Shown here in pieces: positions 9,320 through 19,922 of a DNA stretch of 64,000 bases. The notes under the pieces are model-generated. The model ran no database searches, was not told the origin of the DNA, and saw nothing but the letters and a program-made list of their open reading frames with translations. This DNA is from Rhynchopus euleeides (taxonomy: Eukaryota > Euglenozoa > Diplonemea > Diplonemida > Diplonemidae): contig OY723307.1 in assembly GCA_963210315.1 (NCBI GenBank), positions 682,001 to 746,000 on the forward strand, in the 5' to 3' direction. The translations under genes were made by a program, and so were the position numbers. The first letter of the stretch is position 1. Every line of letters starts with the position of its first letter.

Positions 9320-10561
9320 AGTCCTTTTTGTAGTCACTACACCAGATATGTTGAACAAGGCAGATCAATGCACGATGGGAGGGTGTGTAGCAGTTGTCTG
9401 TCAGTGGCTTGGTGGTTGGACCACAACACAGTATCGAGCGAGGAGGGGGGGCGGGGAGGGGGGGGGGGGGGGGGGGGACAGTTCCGCGAATTCACAGAAG
9501 GTGGCAGATACCTCCTTGAGGTCTTAAGGGGCCCTTGGGGGCCTCCGGGCGCTCACGCTTTGCTGAGCTGGCTCCGAGACACGACTCGACTTACTGGGAA
9601 TATCATAAAATTATGTTTTTTTCATTTCGTTCGGGGAGGGGGGGACATTGAGATGGGTAAAAAAAATCGGGCAGCACAACAAGGGTGCGCCGCTGCCCGT
9701 TTTACGCCACCCCTCCCCCACTCACTGCAGCAGGGGGGAACCGTCAGGAACGCAGAATAGAAAGGTGCCACTTTGGTACTACGTCTCCTCCTCTGCTGGC
9801 TTGTGCCTTTTTGTGACACCCGCCCCGATCGCATGGTTTGTGTGTAACAACATAAGGGAGTGTACGGTAGCAAGCGTGTGTCACTTTCACCGGCACTTTG
9901 AAAACACTGGTGGCAGGTTCCGAGCGTGAGGGAGGTAAAGAGGGATGGGGTCAGAAGAAGTCAGAAGAACCGCACAAAAAAAGGGTTTTCGCTGATCGCA
10001 CGAAACACCCAGAAACAAAGCCTGCGGGGGAGGCGGGGTTTGTGTAGGGGCGCAAGAGATGGTGTGCCGGCAAACCCTAGCTATTCCCGATATGTTGCAG
10101 TTCCGTGGAAGAAGTCCCCTTGTTGGAAACATTACCACGCACCGTTGCTTGAACACGTTGCTTGAAAAATATCAAAACAAAAAACCACCCAACAGCGCGA
10201 CGTCACATCGGTGCCACGCTTGATTCGGCGAGGGACTCCGGTGTATGGGGCTCCAGCCAAGCTAGCAAAGCCAATAATACCACCCTGCCAACAGATGCTT
10301 CTCAGAGCCATCCATACGCAGCACAAGCTGCGCGTCTGCCCACGCAGGTTGTCACCATGGCACATTCCTGCCCCTTATGCCTTCACCTGATACATTTCTT
10401 TCGGTGGAAAAAAAATACACAGCCTCAACAGAACGAGCTTGGCCAGGCCTGGCTAGCGGCCCACCCACAGAACATGACACTGTGATGGGGTGTCACTGTG
10501 TGGCACTGTGTGCCACAGGCCCCTCTCCTCCCCGCCCTCCCCAGCCTTTGGGGTTTATGCG
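9320..10561. other. intergenic, no gene seen
   Basis: Spacer between the 1281-aa gene and ZIP. Contains a long G-run near 9445-9478. No domain, RNA gene or element ends recognised. Confidence 0.5.
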
Positions 10562-13500
10562 CTACTCGATGGAATCCCCGAAGAGGTCCACCCTCGGCGA
10601 CGCAAAGGACGACCGGAACGTGCGGTGCGTGGAGCACTCGTCGCCCCCCTCCGGGAACAGCGGGGAAACCAGCTCCGCAGCCCAGCTGCTCCGGGTCGTC
10701 CCCAGCAGCTCCGCTGCATCCGCCAGCGCGCCGCACACATCGTCGCCAGCAGCAGCACCACCGGGCGCCGCCACCCCTTCCTCCTCCTCCACCTCCACAC
10801 CACCCCCGTCATCCGTCGCAGAGAGAACCCTGTCGCCGGACACCCCGATGTCGGAGAGAGCTGACTCCCACAGGGCGATCTCTTCGGAAAGGTCAGCGAC
10901 TTGCGCCTCGACAAACCCGCGTGCAAACCGGGACAGCCCCTCCCGCAGCTCACCCCTTGCCTCGGTGTGCTCCTCCGCCACCGCAAACCCCGCGGCCTGC
11001 GCATCCGCGCAGATGTTGGTGATCTTCTTCAGGCTCCCAAGCGTCGCCTCCTCCGCGACACCCCCGCCGCACCGCACCTCCGTGTCAAACGCAGCCTGCA
11101 ACCCCTCCCCGAGGGACGAGGCACGCCCGCAGCACGCCACAAGCCCCTCCGACGAACCCTCCACTATGCGGAGCCCACGCACCGCCCCCACCACCCGCCT
11201 CCCGCCGGGAGCCCCCATCACCCTCGAGGCGGAGGCGATGCCGCTGCACAGTGCAGAGCACTCTTCACCCAGGGCCTCCCCCAGGGTCCCTCTCCGGTCG
11301 TCAGGCTGTGGTGTGGCGCTGCCCCAGACGTACTCCTCACTCCCTGAGTGTGGGGAGGGGTGCTGCGTTGCGGCCACCGCCTCCGCTGGCTTGTCTGAGG
11401 GGGGGGCATCCGGTGTTCTGTCCAACGTGCTCCCAACCTGCTGGAGGACGGCGGAGGCCAAAAGAGGGAGGCCGGGGGTTGGCGATGCAGGCAAACTGGG
11501 TGGGGTTTGATGGGGCTCTCCGAATTGCTCTCTCCCGCGCATGGCATGAATCAGGCGCTGCCCCGCGCTGCGGAAGACCCCTGCGATGTGCACAACCTCC
11601 CGGGTGGTTGGAGTTGGGGTTGAAGCGGTGTCGAGATTCCCCTTCCCCACCACATCCCTCCAGGCAAGCCCGCAGCCATGCGCTGCCTCTGCGGAGGGGA
11701 TTTCGTCATCCAGCAGACCCACGGCCCCCCCTGCGGTGAACTCTGTGAAGGAGGGGTCAGAGGAGGAGGAGGACCTGCGACACGCAAGCGTGACATATGC
11801 CCCCCGTGATGGCCGCCATTCGAAAGCGGGTTTTTCCGGAGATGTGGAGGTGGAGGCGGAGGGGGCGGTGGAGGCAGTGGAGGCTGCTGCACCCCCCCCC
11901 GCCACAACACCCACCTCTGCAAAGGCGATGGAAACCGAGGAGATCGCTTCGGGGATCCTCTGGAGGCGCCGGGCGTGGGTCCTCGCTGCTGAGGCAGCCC
12001 CCGACACGCCACGGAGCTGTTCGGTGGCGGAGGCGGCGACACGCTCCTTCTTCCCCGCCTCCGCGCGCATCACCTCGCCCAGGGAGGCGACCTGCGACGC
12101 CTGCCCCTCCGTCGCGCCTCGGAGGATCCCGCCAGGATGCACCACACCACCCACCACCTCCGCCAGAGCTGCGTTGGCCTGCGCATTCGCCTGCGCACCC
12201 CACGCCGCGAGACGCGCGAATGACGCACTCACCCCGACACCCACACCACCCGTCACCTCCGCCCCGGATGACCCCCCCGAGGTGGGGGTGGCTGAGGCGG
12301 CAGGGGATTTGCCCCCACCACCACCTCCTCCTCCTCCATCCCCACCCCACAGGAGTGACTTCGCCCAACCGAGCGCCGCAGGGAGCGACGCCGGGGCGGG
12401 TGTGTCTGCCGCAGAGGCTCCAGAGGATGGGGGGGGAGGGGCCCCGCCCAGGCCACCCCCCCTCTGGGCGACCCCCCTGGCAGCTGGAGGCGGGGCTGCT
12501 GCTGCCTGTGGAGAGGTGTTGACGAAGAAGTCCCAGATCCGGGACAGCTCCTGGGAGAGCTTCGCGGCATGGGGGTCTGGAGGTGGGGTGGGGGCTGAGC
12601 CACCTCCGTGAGGGTGGTGGGTCGACGGGGGGTTGCAGGCGGAGGAGGAGGAGGCATATCCTCGGGAATACCTCTCTATAGATAGACGGAGGAGCGAAGC
12701 GCATATCCGGGCAACCTCCGTCAGATCGGCGTGGGAGGAGAGGAGGTCCCTGCAGGGGGCGCACACCGCACGGCCCCTCTGGGGGAAATCCGCCACCCCA
12801 CCGCCGCCACCTCCACCCTCATCAGAGTAGAGAAGACAGCTCCGCGACCCGGCACACCGGATGTGCCTGTGAAGCCCCCCGCATGACCTCCCAAAAAACC
12901 CCGACAAAACCACAGCCTCCGCTTGATAGTAAAGAAAAGCTGGGGTTGGGGGGGCCAACCCGAAGTCACCTTCTTCGGGGGAGAGACGAACCGCTTCCAT
13001 CTGCGGGCCCTCAAGGGGGTCGAGCTGTGGAGGCCCGCCCGACGCAGCTGGGAGGAGGGTGTGGAGGCGGCTGGGGGGGAGGGGCCACTGCGGGAAGTAT
13101 CGCACAGCTCTGTCGAGGAGGAAGGCAACATCGAATAGGGTTCGCCTCACAGAAACCTCGGCCTGCTCGCCATCGGTGTAGCGGAGGACGGTGGTGATCT
13201 TAAGGGAGGAGGGGGAGGTGCTGTGCACCCCTGGAGGAGGCCCCCCGCTGGCACCCCCCCCTCCGGGTCGGTGGATCTCGACAGACGCTTTTTCCAAGGC
13301 GGCCCCCCCCCCGGTGCCGGCGAAGGCGGCAGCCGCATCGGCGAGGCAGTCCGGGACACGGCGCTCCGCGCAGAGGAGGTCGTACTCCATCTCCAGGTAG
13401 GGCGGGTTGGCGGGGTCGTGCTGCGGGGTCAGGAGGGGCGATCTCAGCAACCCCTCCTGCCTCTCGGTGTCGGCGGAGACGGAGCAGCTCCCGCTGCTGC

Positions 13501-14407
13501 TCTCCGGGAGGGGGTGGCGGTGGTGGTGGTGGATGTGGAGGTAGCCCTGTGGGCTCTGCTGTGCTGCAGGTGTGGCGGGGTTGCTCCCCTCAGCGAGTCC
13601 AGCCATCTCCTCCCCTATGTCAGGCGGCGCCTCTGGGTCGGGGCGCGCCGCAAGCACAGGGGAGTCGAGAAGAGTACGCTGGTGGTAATTCCCAGCGTCG
13701 ATGAGACCGGGTGTGGGTATGCCGGGGGCTCCCCTATGAGTGATTCCAGCCATCTCATCCCCTATGTCAGGCGGCGCCTCCGGGTCGGGGCGAGCAGCAA
13801 GCACAGGGGAGTCGAGGATTGTGTGCTGGTGGTAGTTCCCTGCGTCGATGAGACCGGGCGTGGCGGGGTTACCCCCCTCTTGTGCAGGGCATGCCTGGGT
13901 GAGTCCAGCCATCTCATCCTCGATGTCAGGCGGCGCCTCCGGGTCGGGGCATGCCGCAAGCACAGGGGAGTCGAGGAGGGTGTGCTGGTGGTAGTTCCCT
14001 GCGTCGATCAGGCCGGGCGTCTCCTCCGTGAGGTCAATGCTGAAGGCGGACACGGCGGGGGGGAAGCACACCGCACCCTCCTCCTCCTCAACCCGCCCAG
14101 GGGGGTGCGGGTGGGGGTGGGGTGGCGACGGCGGCGGCGGGGTGCTGCTGGTGCTGCTTGCGGTGGCGGCGGCGGCTGCCGAAGGCCGCTTTGGTGGCAC
14201 TTTCGCGACGTCCTTCCTCGCGGTGCGCACCGCCTTCACCAGGGGGGATTTGCCGGGCGGGTTCCCGGCGCCGCCCCCTGCAGAAGCGGAGCGGGAGACG
14301 ACCTTCGTGATGCGCACCGCACGCTTGGGGTTGGGGGGCTGCCCATCCGCCGCAGACCCAGCCTCCTGCCGATCGGCAGCGGTTGCCCCATCGGCACGCG
14401 GATCCAT
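10562..14407 (-). CDS. 1281-aa low-complexity protein of unknown function with three internal repeats
   Basis: Chosen start ATG 14407 (MDPRADGATAADRQEAG), 11 bases after a C-rich tract ending CACCAG; the open frame extends 92 codons further without support. No known family recognised. Visible parts: basic Pro/Ala/Ser-rich N-terminus (KRAVRITKVVSRSAS); about residues 130-270, three 38-residue-class repeats with core GLIDAGNYHQHTLLDSPVLA; about 400-455, an ordered-looking block (SLKITTVLRYTDGEQAEVSV, FDVAFLLDRAVRYFPQWPL); about 505-560, a Cys/His cluster (CGGLHRHIRCAGSRSC then CAPC) that could bind zinc; then Gly/Ala/Pro-rich stretches and an acidic C-terminal third with helix-forming Ala-rich segments. 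The uninterrupted frame over 3.8 kb and ordered islands argue for a real gene. Confidence 0.75.
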   Translation of the reverse strand: MDPRADGATAADRQEAGSAADGQPPNPKRAVRITKVVSRSASAGGGAGNPPGKSPLVKAVRTARKDVAKVPPKRPSAAAAATASSTSSTPPPPSPPHPHPHPPGRVEEEEGAVCFPPAVSAFSIDLTEETPGLIDAGNYHQHTLLDSPVLAACPDPEAPPDIEDEMAGLTQACPAQEGGNPATPGLIDAGNYHQHTILDSPVLAARPDPEAPPDIGDEMAGITHRGAPGIPTPGLIDAGNYHQRTLLDSPVLAARPDPEAPPDIGEEMAGLAEGSNPATPAAQQSPQGYLHIHHHHRHPLPESSSGSCSVSADTERQEGLLRSPLLTPQHDPANPPYLEMEYDLLCAERRVPDCLADAAAAFAGTGGGAALEKASVEIHRPGGGGASGGPPPGVHSTSPSSLKITTVLRYTDGEQAEVSVRRTLFDVAFLLDRAVRYFPQWPLPPSRLHTLLPAASGGPPQLDPLEGPQMEAVRLSPEEGDFGLAPPTPAFLYYQAEAVVLSGFFGRSCGGLHRHIRCAGSRSCLLYSDEGGGGGGGVADFPQRGRAVCAPCRDLLSSHADLTEVARICASLLRLSIERYSRGYASSSSACNPPSTHHPHGGGSAPTPPPDPHAAKLSQELSRIWDFFVNTSPQAAAAPPPAARGVAQRGGGLGGAPPPPSSGASAADTPAPASLPAALGWAKSLLWGGDGGGGGGGGGKSPAASATPTSGGSSGAEVTGGVGVGVSASFARLAAWGAQANAQANAALAEVVGGVVHPGGILRGATEGQASQVASLGEVMRAEAGKKERVAASATEQLRGVSGAASAARTHARRLQRIPEAISSVSIAFAEVGVVAGGGAAASTASTAPSASTSTSPEKPAFEWRPSRGAYVTLACRRSSSSSDPSFTEFTAGGAVGLLDDEIPSAEAAHGCGLAWRDVVGKGNLDTASTPTPTTREVVHIAGVFRSAGQRLIHAMRGREQFGEPHQTPPSLPASPTPGLPLLASAVLQQVGSTLDRTPDAPPSDKPAEAVAATQHPSPHSGSEEYVWGSATPQPDDRRGTLGEALGEECSALCSGIASASRVMGAPGGRRVVGAVRGLRIVEGSSEGLVACCGRASSLGEGLQAAFDTEVRCGGGVAEEATLGSLKKITNICADAQAAGFAVAEEHTEARGELREGLSRFARGFVEAQVADLSEEIALWESALSDIGVSGDRVLSATDDGGGVEVEEEEGVAAPGGAAAGDDVCGALADAAELLGTTRSSWAAELVSPLFPEGGDECSTHRTFRSSFASPRVDLFGDSIE

Positions 14408-14418
14408 GTTGTGTAGAC

Positions 14419-14445
14419 CTGGTGGGGTGGGGTGGGCGGCGCGCT
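14419..14445 (-). promoter_or_regulatory. putative trans-splice acceptor of the 1281-aa gene
   Basis: Minus strand C-rich run (GCCGCCCACCCCACCCCACC) then AG, 11 bases before ATG 14407. Confidence 0.45.
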
Positions 14446-14810
14446 GCTTCAGCAGATCATGTGCCTGCTGTGCCAGACTCGGTTCGAAGCGTCCCCTTAT
14501 TCGGGCACAGAGCGCGAGGCGGCGTTCCGGTGTGGCAAGCTCAGTGAGCCGGAAGATCCTTGCTGACCTGGTCTCGGAACAGATGAAGCCGGGGGGGAAG
14601 CAAGGCGGCACGTGGCCTGTCTCATCTGTGCTGTCCCGACGTAGTCGGAGGAATTCACAGTGACCGTATTTGCACGCGATCACCCGTCTGTCTTGGACCT
14701 GCTTTCGTTTGAACGGTATCGCGCAAAGTTTCCCTGGGTACCGGCAGCAGAACTGGAAGAGGGCTGCATGAGGGTGGACACGGCGCCCCTAGATGGTGGA
14801 TGGGGACATG

Positions 14811-15084
14811 GAGGTCGTGCCGGCGATGCCGAAGCGCGCGTTGGCCAACGGCCTCTTTATCGGGCGCTTGCCTTCCGCGATGTGGGGGATCGACCCCGAT
14901 GAACCTGCTGTGCCTGTCACGGCCCGTGATGACGTTGCACCGGCTGCGGTATTTCGACAAGGACAGCAAGATGGTGCTTGCCAGCAACACGGTGGTGTAT
15001 CCCACCGACAAGCTGATGCCGCTGGTCCTTTGCGACCGGTTCATGGATGATCAAGTGATTCTTCTCATGCCACACACATTGTGA
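14811..15084 (+). pseudogene. Helitron-like (DUF6570) fragment, frameshifted
   Basis: Plus strand, opposite to all host genes. One frame reads MPKRALANGLFIGRLPSAMW; after one frameshift the next reads MNLLCLSRPVMTLHRLRYFD, SNTVVYPTDKLMPLVLCDRF and VILLMPHTL, then stop. The PxxALANGLxIGxLP motif followed by LLCLSRPVxTLxRLRY resembles the DUF6570 region of Helitron replicase-helicase proteins (recalled, not searched). No helicase or Rep motifs follow, so this is a short decayed relic. Confidence 0.6.
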
Positions 15085-16085
15085 TGTGAGGAGCTCAGAG
15101 AGGCAGGGCGGGTGAGGGTGGGGTGGGGTGGGGTGTGTCGTGGGGATGCGGATTCGCCATTCCATATTTACTCCATAAACAAGCCAGCCAGGTTTTGGCG
15201 GGTTGGGTTTGCCCCCGAGAGTAGACAGCAGCAGGGCATGTGGTGCTGATGACCCATGCCGAGCAAAAGCTGCCCTGTCTGTCGCGAGGGGGGGTGAGGA
15301 AAAGAGAACATAAAGCGGGCCCCGCACAGAAAAACCCCCCCGCCGGAAGGCGGGGTGTGTGTGTGCGCTTTCCGCATTACAATCCATTTTACAGGCAGAG
15401 CGAAGCTTACCGATGGTCGAAGACACCACACATACACGCAGCCCCACCCTCCCCATCCCCCCCCTCCTCCTCCTCCTCCCCCAGTCTCATTGGGAGAAGT
15501 GGGCCGAGTTGCCCACTACACCACAGAGTGAACATTGTTTGCGGCGGTGTGGAAGAGGCTGTACAACAAGAACGCCCTGATCTCTTTTGATGTGGGACTC
15601 CGCTTGTCTGTTCACACACACACGTAGAATACCTTGAAGCGGGGGGGGGGGGGGGTGTTCTCTATTGTTTTCGCCTCCCCATTCGTTATTTTTTTTCCGC
15701 CGCTGTTCACAGATTAGGCGCTGTGTGGCGCGTCCTCCCTTTTCATTCATCCGTTGCCTCTCCCCCCGGCAACAGCAACTAAAAAGGTGGAATAGATAAT
15801 CAGCGCCGCTGCCCCAGGTTCTCTCTCTCTCTCTCCCTTGCCTCCCTCCCCACCCATAACCTCTGTTGTGATTTGTGTTCCGCTTGCTTGAATATTGCTC
15901 CAGCAGGGTTGGGGGCCCTGGGCCAAGGGGAGGGGGGGGGAGAGGGGGGGCGGAAATACGTGAGGGCACTCACTACCGCCCCCCGCACAAACGCTTTTGC
16001 GCCAGATTCATGCAGCCTCTCCCTCCGCCCCTGCCCAAGGCCAGCACCAGTGTAAATGTCTTCTTGCCAGGTGGAGGCAAGGGCT
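15085..16085. other. intergenic, no gene seen
   Basis: GGGGT repeats at 15117-15136, an inverted CCCCGCC/GGCGGGG stretch near 15330-15355, a G13 run near 15641 and a CT repeat near 15820-15835. No domain recognised. Confidence 0.5.
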
Positions 16086-16415
16086 TCAGGTCCATTTTGT
16101 TGTCTTCCGCGCAAAGGCAGATTTCCCCATGATACGGCTGTCGACGCTGCGCTGGAAAGGGTCAATCGTCGGGGCGTTTTTGTCGGTTGCGTTCATCTCG
16201 TCGATCGCGTCTTTGCAGTCCACCTTCTTCATGTTCTGCGTCCCCGATTCGACGCCGATTGCCTCCATTGCCTCATTCAGCTTCTTCGTGCGGTCCACCA
16301 TATACCCATAGGTTTCGTTCCACGACTTGCCCGAGTGCAGCTCCTTCGCCACACGCACGCGCCACAGCTTGTCAACATCCACCGGTGTTGCCTGCTGCAC
16401 CAACTCTGACGGCAT
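16086..16415 (-). CDS. small LLC1/CIMIP1-like (C20orf85-type) protein, probable ciliary microtubule inner protein
   Basis: 109 aa from ATG 16415 (MPSELVQQATPVDVDKLWRV). The layout matches the LLC1/CIMIP1 family: an N-terminal (D)xLWRVRVAKELHSGKSWNETYGYM block (human counterpart has a W-x-x-R...W-x-x-NWGF pattern), a variable middle, and a C-terminal block with S-R-x-x-GKSAFARKTTKW corresponding to the GAFAREL-W motif. Known members sit inside the doublet microtubules of motile cilia. The match is by eye and the N-terminal 12 residues differ, so the family call is tentative; that this is a real small gene is more secure. Confidence 0.6.
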   Translation of the reverse strand: MPSELVQQATPVDVDKLWRVRVAKELHSGKSWNETYGYMVDRTKKLNEAMEAIGVESGTQNMKKVDCKDAIDEMNATDKNAPTIDPFQRSVDSRIMGKSAFARKTTKWT

Positions 16416-17049
16416 CTTCCCTCCCTTTCCGGTATCCGGAACGCCTCGGAAAGCACAGCACGCCTGCCCGTCCCACTCGCGTTGCCGCCCGCCCTCCCAG
16501 GGCCAGGGGGTGAGATCCTCCCGACGTCGAGAACGCGCAGGGGAGGGGGCAGAGGGGGGGACGAGGCGAGAGCCCTTCCTGCAGAGATGCGCACGACCCT
16601 GCCAGGCGTGGTTGAAAGCTGTGTCGGGTTTGGTGGGAGGGGGCGCCGCGCACCGGCGATGGGGGTGGGGGGTGGGGATGTGCCACTTCTCTCTTCCAAA
16701 AAAAACACGTTCAAAACGCTTCCAAAAAAAGAAGCGAACCTCTTCTCGGGAAACTGGATCAGACACACAACAATGCAAGGGGGGCCTCACACCGGGGGGG
16801 CAAACCTTTCGAGGGGAGGCGTGAATCCCAACAGGGGCGGGCAACACGGGAGGGTGCGCTGAGGGTGGGAGGGGACTTTCTTTACCCTTCACTCCTGAAT
16901 CTACACTCAATACGCCCCATCCAATCTAAAACTCCCCCACCCCCCCCCCCCCCACCCCCCACTATCTAGGGCATCCCCTGCCCGGGGGCGAGATGTCCGA
17001 TCTCACATGCCACGGGATGGGTTGGGCACCGAGACGACCTCACCTCCAG
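16416..17049. other. intergenic, no gene seen
   Basis: C-rich runs near 16925-16970. Nothing further recognised. Confidence 0.5.
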
Positions 17050-18783
17050 TCAGGCCTCGGGAACCTCCGTCGCTGGCTCCACGCCTTGCTTGGATAGAGG
17101 CGCTCCGGGCTCCGCAGCCGGAGCCCCTCCTCCCCCCACACCTCGCGAGCCGGCAACCCCAGCCTCCTCGTCGTCACGGTGTGACCGCAGAGAGCTCCCC
17201 GCCCCTTCGCCACTGCCACCGGCACCGCCACCGCCTTGCAGCGTCTGCACCACCCACGAGTTGCGGAACAGATCCTGCGTGTCGGTGCTGCTGCTGCTGC
17301 TCTGCGCCCCGGGGCTCCGGGCCTCGCCCCCCAGGCCACCCCCGCCAGCCAACGGCAGTGCCGCCACCGGCAGGCGCGGCGGGCGGTAGTACAGATCGGA
17401 CAGCCCCACAGGCAGCGAGCTGCTCACACTCCCGGCAGGCGAGAGTCCCGCATACCCTACCCCACACCCCTGTGCCCCCGCCGGCTGGTGCGGCGACAGC
17501 GGGGACCCGCAGCCGTCGGATCCGCCAAACCCACTCACGCCGCTGCTGCTGCCGCCACCTGCCTGCGGGGGCATGCCCTGGACAGGGCTTTCTGACGACA
17601 GCTGCGGCGAGTCCGACCCGACAGGGTCGCTGTGGGCGGCGCCCACCCCCACCCGGTGCCGCGGGATGCCCGCAAGCGCCTCCGCGGCCAGTGGGAGGCG
17701 GTGCTGCTGCTGCAGCGCATCCCAGCTGCCCGACGGTTGCTCCGCCTGCGTGGCTGCAACCTGGGGTGGTGCGCTGGAATACTGTCTATACCCCTGCTGA
17801 CCCTGCTGCTGGGACCCCGCCACCGCACCCAGCCCCTGGGAAGGGTGGCGCTGCTGCTGCTGGTAGTGGCTGCCGCCCCATCTGGAACCGCCCGCCCCTC
17901 CGCTGGGCAGCAGCAGAGCCAGGCTGCTGTCCAGCGGTGACACGGAGCTGCGCCGCCGCGCCCCCATCGAGGCGTCGGGGGAGGCCACCCCAGCGCTGCC
18001 GGTGCTGCTGCTTGAGGTGGAGGTTGAGGTGACGCCACCACCGCCCGCCTGGCGCGGCTGCCTCGCTGCGGCGCGGAGGAGGCGGCGCTTCATCGCGAGG
18101 AATCGGTCTACACACTCCTGCATCACGCCCAGGGCGTCCTCACGCCTCCGCCTCGCGAGCTGTGCCAGGGGTGCCAGCGGGGAGTGCTCCGTCGCGCTGC
18201 GGGCGGCGGCGGTGCCGCCGGACCCCGCCAGGCCCTGCTGGCATCTGTCCATGATGAACTGCTTTGCGGCATCCGGGTCGTCGTCCAGCAGGGCGTAGTG
18301 CACGGTGTGCAGATCCCGCACCCAGGCATCCAACTCCGCCCCGAGCCAGGCAAGCGCCACCTTCACGGAAATCATCTCATGTGGCTGCCTGCCGTGCAGC
18401 TGTGCTGTGTGGGCTGCCCTCTCTGATACCCGGCTGGAGGCCCCTGGAGGAGCAGCCTCCCCCACTGCAGCTGTTGGTGTCATCCCCAGGGCGGCGGTGG
18501 CGGTGGCGGCGGCGGAGGTGCCAGCCTCGCCTCCGCCCTTCCGGCGATGCCGTAGCACAGAGGGGATGGGTGGGCCTTCCCCACCTCCACCTCCACCTGT
18601 CTGGAGGGCTCCTCCCTGCGGGGAGCTGTAAGGAGAAGAGGTAGAGGAGGAGGTGGTGGTGGCGGTAGCGGTGGCGGTGGTGGGGGCAACACCCCAAGCC
18701 CCCAAGCCGGCGGCGCCCGCCGCCGGCACCCTCCCGAGGGGGAGGGGGTGGGCGGCGCTGGTGGTGCGGGCTGGGTTCCGCAT
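17050..18783 (-). CDS. 577-aa Ser/Gly/Gln-rich protein of unknown function
   Basis: Start ATG 18783 (MRNPARTTSAAHPLPLGRV), 39 bases after a pyrimidine tract ending CCCATCAG. Most of the protein is low complexity. One ordered helical segment at about residues 130-260 stands out: HEMISVKVALAWLGAELDAW, VRDLHTVHYALLDDDPDAAK, QFIMDRCQQGL and, after a short gap, LARRREDALGVMQECVDRF LAMKRRLLRAAARQ. It could form a helical bundle. The C-terminal half contains Gln/Ser/Gly-rich runs. No family recognised. Confidence 0.7.
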   Translation of the reverse strand: MRNPARTTSAAHPLPLGRVPAAGAAGLGAWGVAPTTATATATTTSSSTSSPYSSPQGGALQTGGGGGGEGPPIPSVLRHRRKGGGEAGTSAAATATAALGMTPTAAVGEAAPPGASSRVSERAAHTAQLHGRQPHEMISVKVALAWLGAELDAWVRDLHTVHYALLDDDPDAAKQFIMDRCQQGLAGSGGTAAARSATEHSPLAPLAQLARRRREDALGVMQECVDRFLAMKRRLLRAAARQPRQAGGGGVTSTSTSSSSTGSAGVASPDASMGARRRSSVSPLDSSLALLLPSGGAGGSRWGGSHYQQQQRHPSQGLGAVAGSQQQGQQGYRQYSSAPPQVAATQAEQPSGSWDALQQQHRLPLAAEALAGIPRHRVGVGAAHSDPVGSDSPQLSSESPVQGMPPQAGGGSSSGVSGFGGSDGCGSPLSPHQPAGAQGCGVGYAGLSPAGSVSSSLPVGLSDLYYRPPRLPVAALPLAGGGGLGGEARSPGAQSSSSSTDTQDLFRNSWVVQTLQGGGGAGGSGEGAGSSLRSHRDDEEAGVAGSRGVGGGGAPAAEPGAPLSKQGVEPATEVPEA

Positions 18784-18822
18784 GGAAAAGGCAGGGCCTA
18801 ACCCGCACCCGTTCCGCCCGGC

Positions 18823-18870
18823 CTGATGGGGTGGTGTGGGTGGGGAGGGGAAAGGGGGGAGAGGGGGGGG
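18823..18870 (-). promoter_or_regulatory. putative trans-splice acceptor of the 577-aa gene
   Basis: Minus strand tract CCCCTTTCCCCTCCCCACCC, then ACACCACCCCATCAG, 39 bases before ATG 18783. The clearest such site in the window. Confidence 0.5.
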
Positions 18871-18958
18871 GGGGGGTAGTGAAATCGAATTCACGGTGGG
18901 ATCCTGAAAAATGTAGTACTATTTTTGTCCACTATAAGTTGCCACTATATAGTGACTA

Positions 18959-19673
18959 CCGTCACTCAAGTAATGTTGGTGGGGTAATAACCCACCAACT
19001 TCTTCCAGAACCCCCAAATCCACCAAATTAGTACCCCACCAACATATTTACCCCACCAACAAATCTACCCCACCAATTTATTACCCCAATGCGCATCGCT
19101 GACTACCGTTTTCGTGGCGAACGCCTAAGGGGCCCGGCTGATGGCTACGTTTTCCAGAAAATGCATACGGCGTACGCGTGGGCGTGCGGCGCCTGCAAAC
19201 GGCAGTCTATGTAGTACAAGAGACGGCCATGTCCACACACCAAATCGGTCGTCAACCTCAGCAGCCTTCGAGCCTTCGAGTAGGTAATCGTACCTGTTGC
19301 ACTTGTGCGCGAAGGAACCGTCTGTGAAAGGCAAGAGCAAAGGCCAGGGCTCAGCCTACTGGGTGGCCTACTGTGTGCTGAGAGACCTGGAATACCAGCC
19401 GTACGCAATTTCTGCGTACGCGTACGCAGCGCGGTTTCAGAAAGTGCGGACGGCGTACGCACATGCGTACGCGCAGTCGGGGTGGGTGGGCAGGGGGCTC
19501 CAAATCCCAGGTGCCAGAAAAAATCGCCAAGTACAATGCGCCCCAGGGGTAATTATGTTGGTGGGGTAATAACCCACCAACTTTTTTCAGAGCCCCAAAT
19601 CCACCAAATTAGTACCCCACCAACATATTTACCCCACCAATATATTACCCCACCAACAAAACTTGAGTGACGG
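18959..19673. mobile_element. TA-target MITE (family 'CCGTCACTCAAGT'), copy 1
   Basis: 715 bp, terminal inverted repeats CCGTCACTCAAGT followed by subterminal TTGGTGGGGTAATA, flanked by TA on both sides (18957-18958, 19674-19675). Almost identical to copy 2 at 27360-28057. It encloses a 71-codon minus frame (19125-19340, non-AUG start) conserved in both copies, but no transposase motif. Tc1/mariner-like non-autonomous element. Confidence 0.88.
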
Positions 19674-19922
19674 TATATACTGGACACATAGTCACGGATG
19701 ACGTACGAATCGTAATATCGTATCATATCGTAAATACGATATGTATCGTATTTTTTAAGGCGATATCGCAATATATCGCAATATATCGTATTTATATCGT
19801 GTTTAGTCAGCTTTGATATCGTATGCGATATGCCCATATCGCACTATTACTACAGGCTTCTGAGGGAGGCAATGGGATGGCTAGGTAGCCACATGAGACA
19901 ACACCACAAGGATGGGATACGG

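Noticed and set aside
11586..12611. 341-codon plus-strand frame over the 1281-aa gene
   Set aside because: Low-complexity shadow; the minus frame is far longer and has ordered segments.
17007..18032. 341-codon plus-strand frame over the 577-aa gene
   Set aside because: His/Pro/Arg-rich shadow frame without domains.
19125..19340. 71-codon frame conserved in both TA-target MITE copies
   Set aside because: Non-AUG start and the copies are nearly identical throughout, so conservation says nothing about coding.
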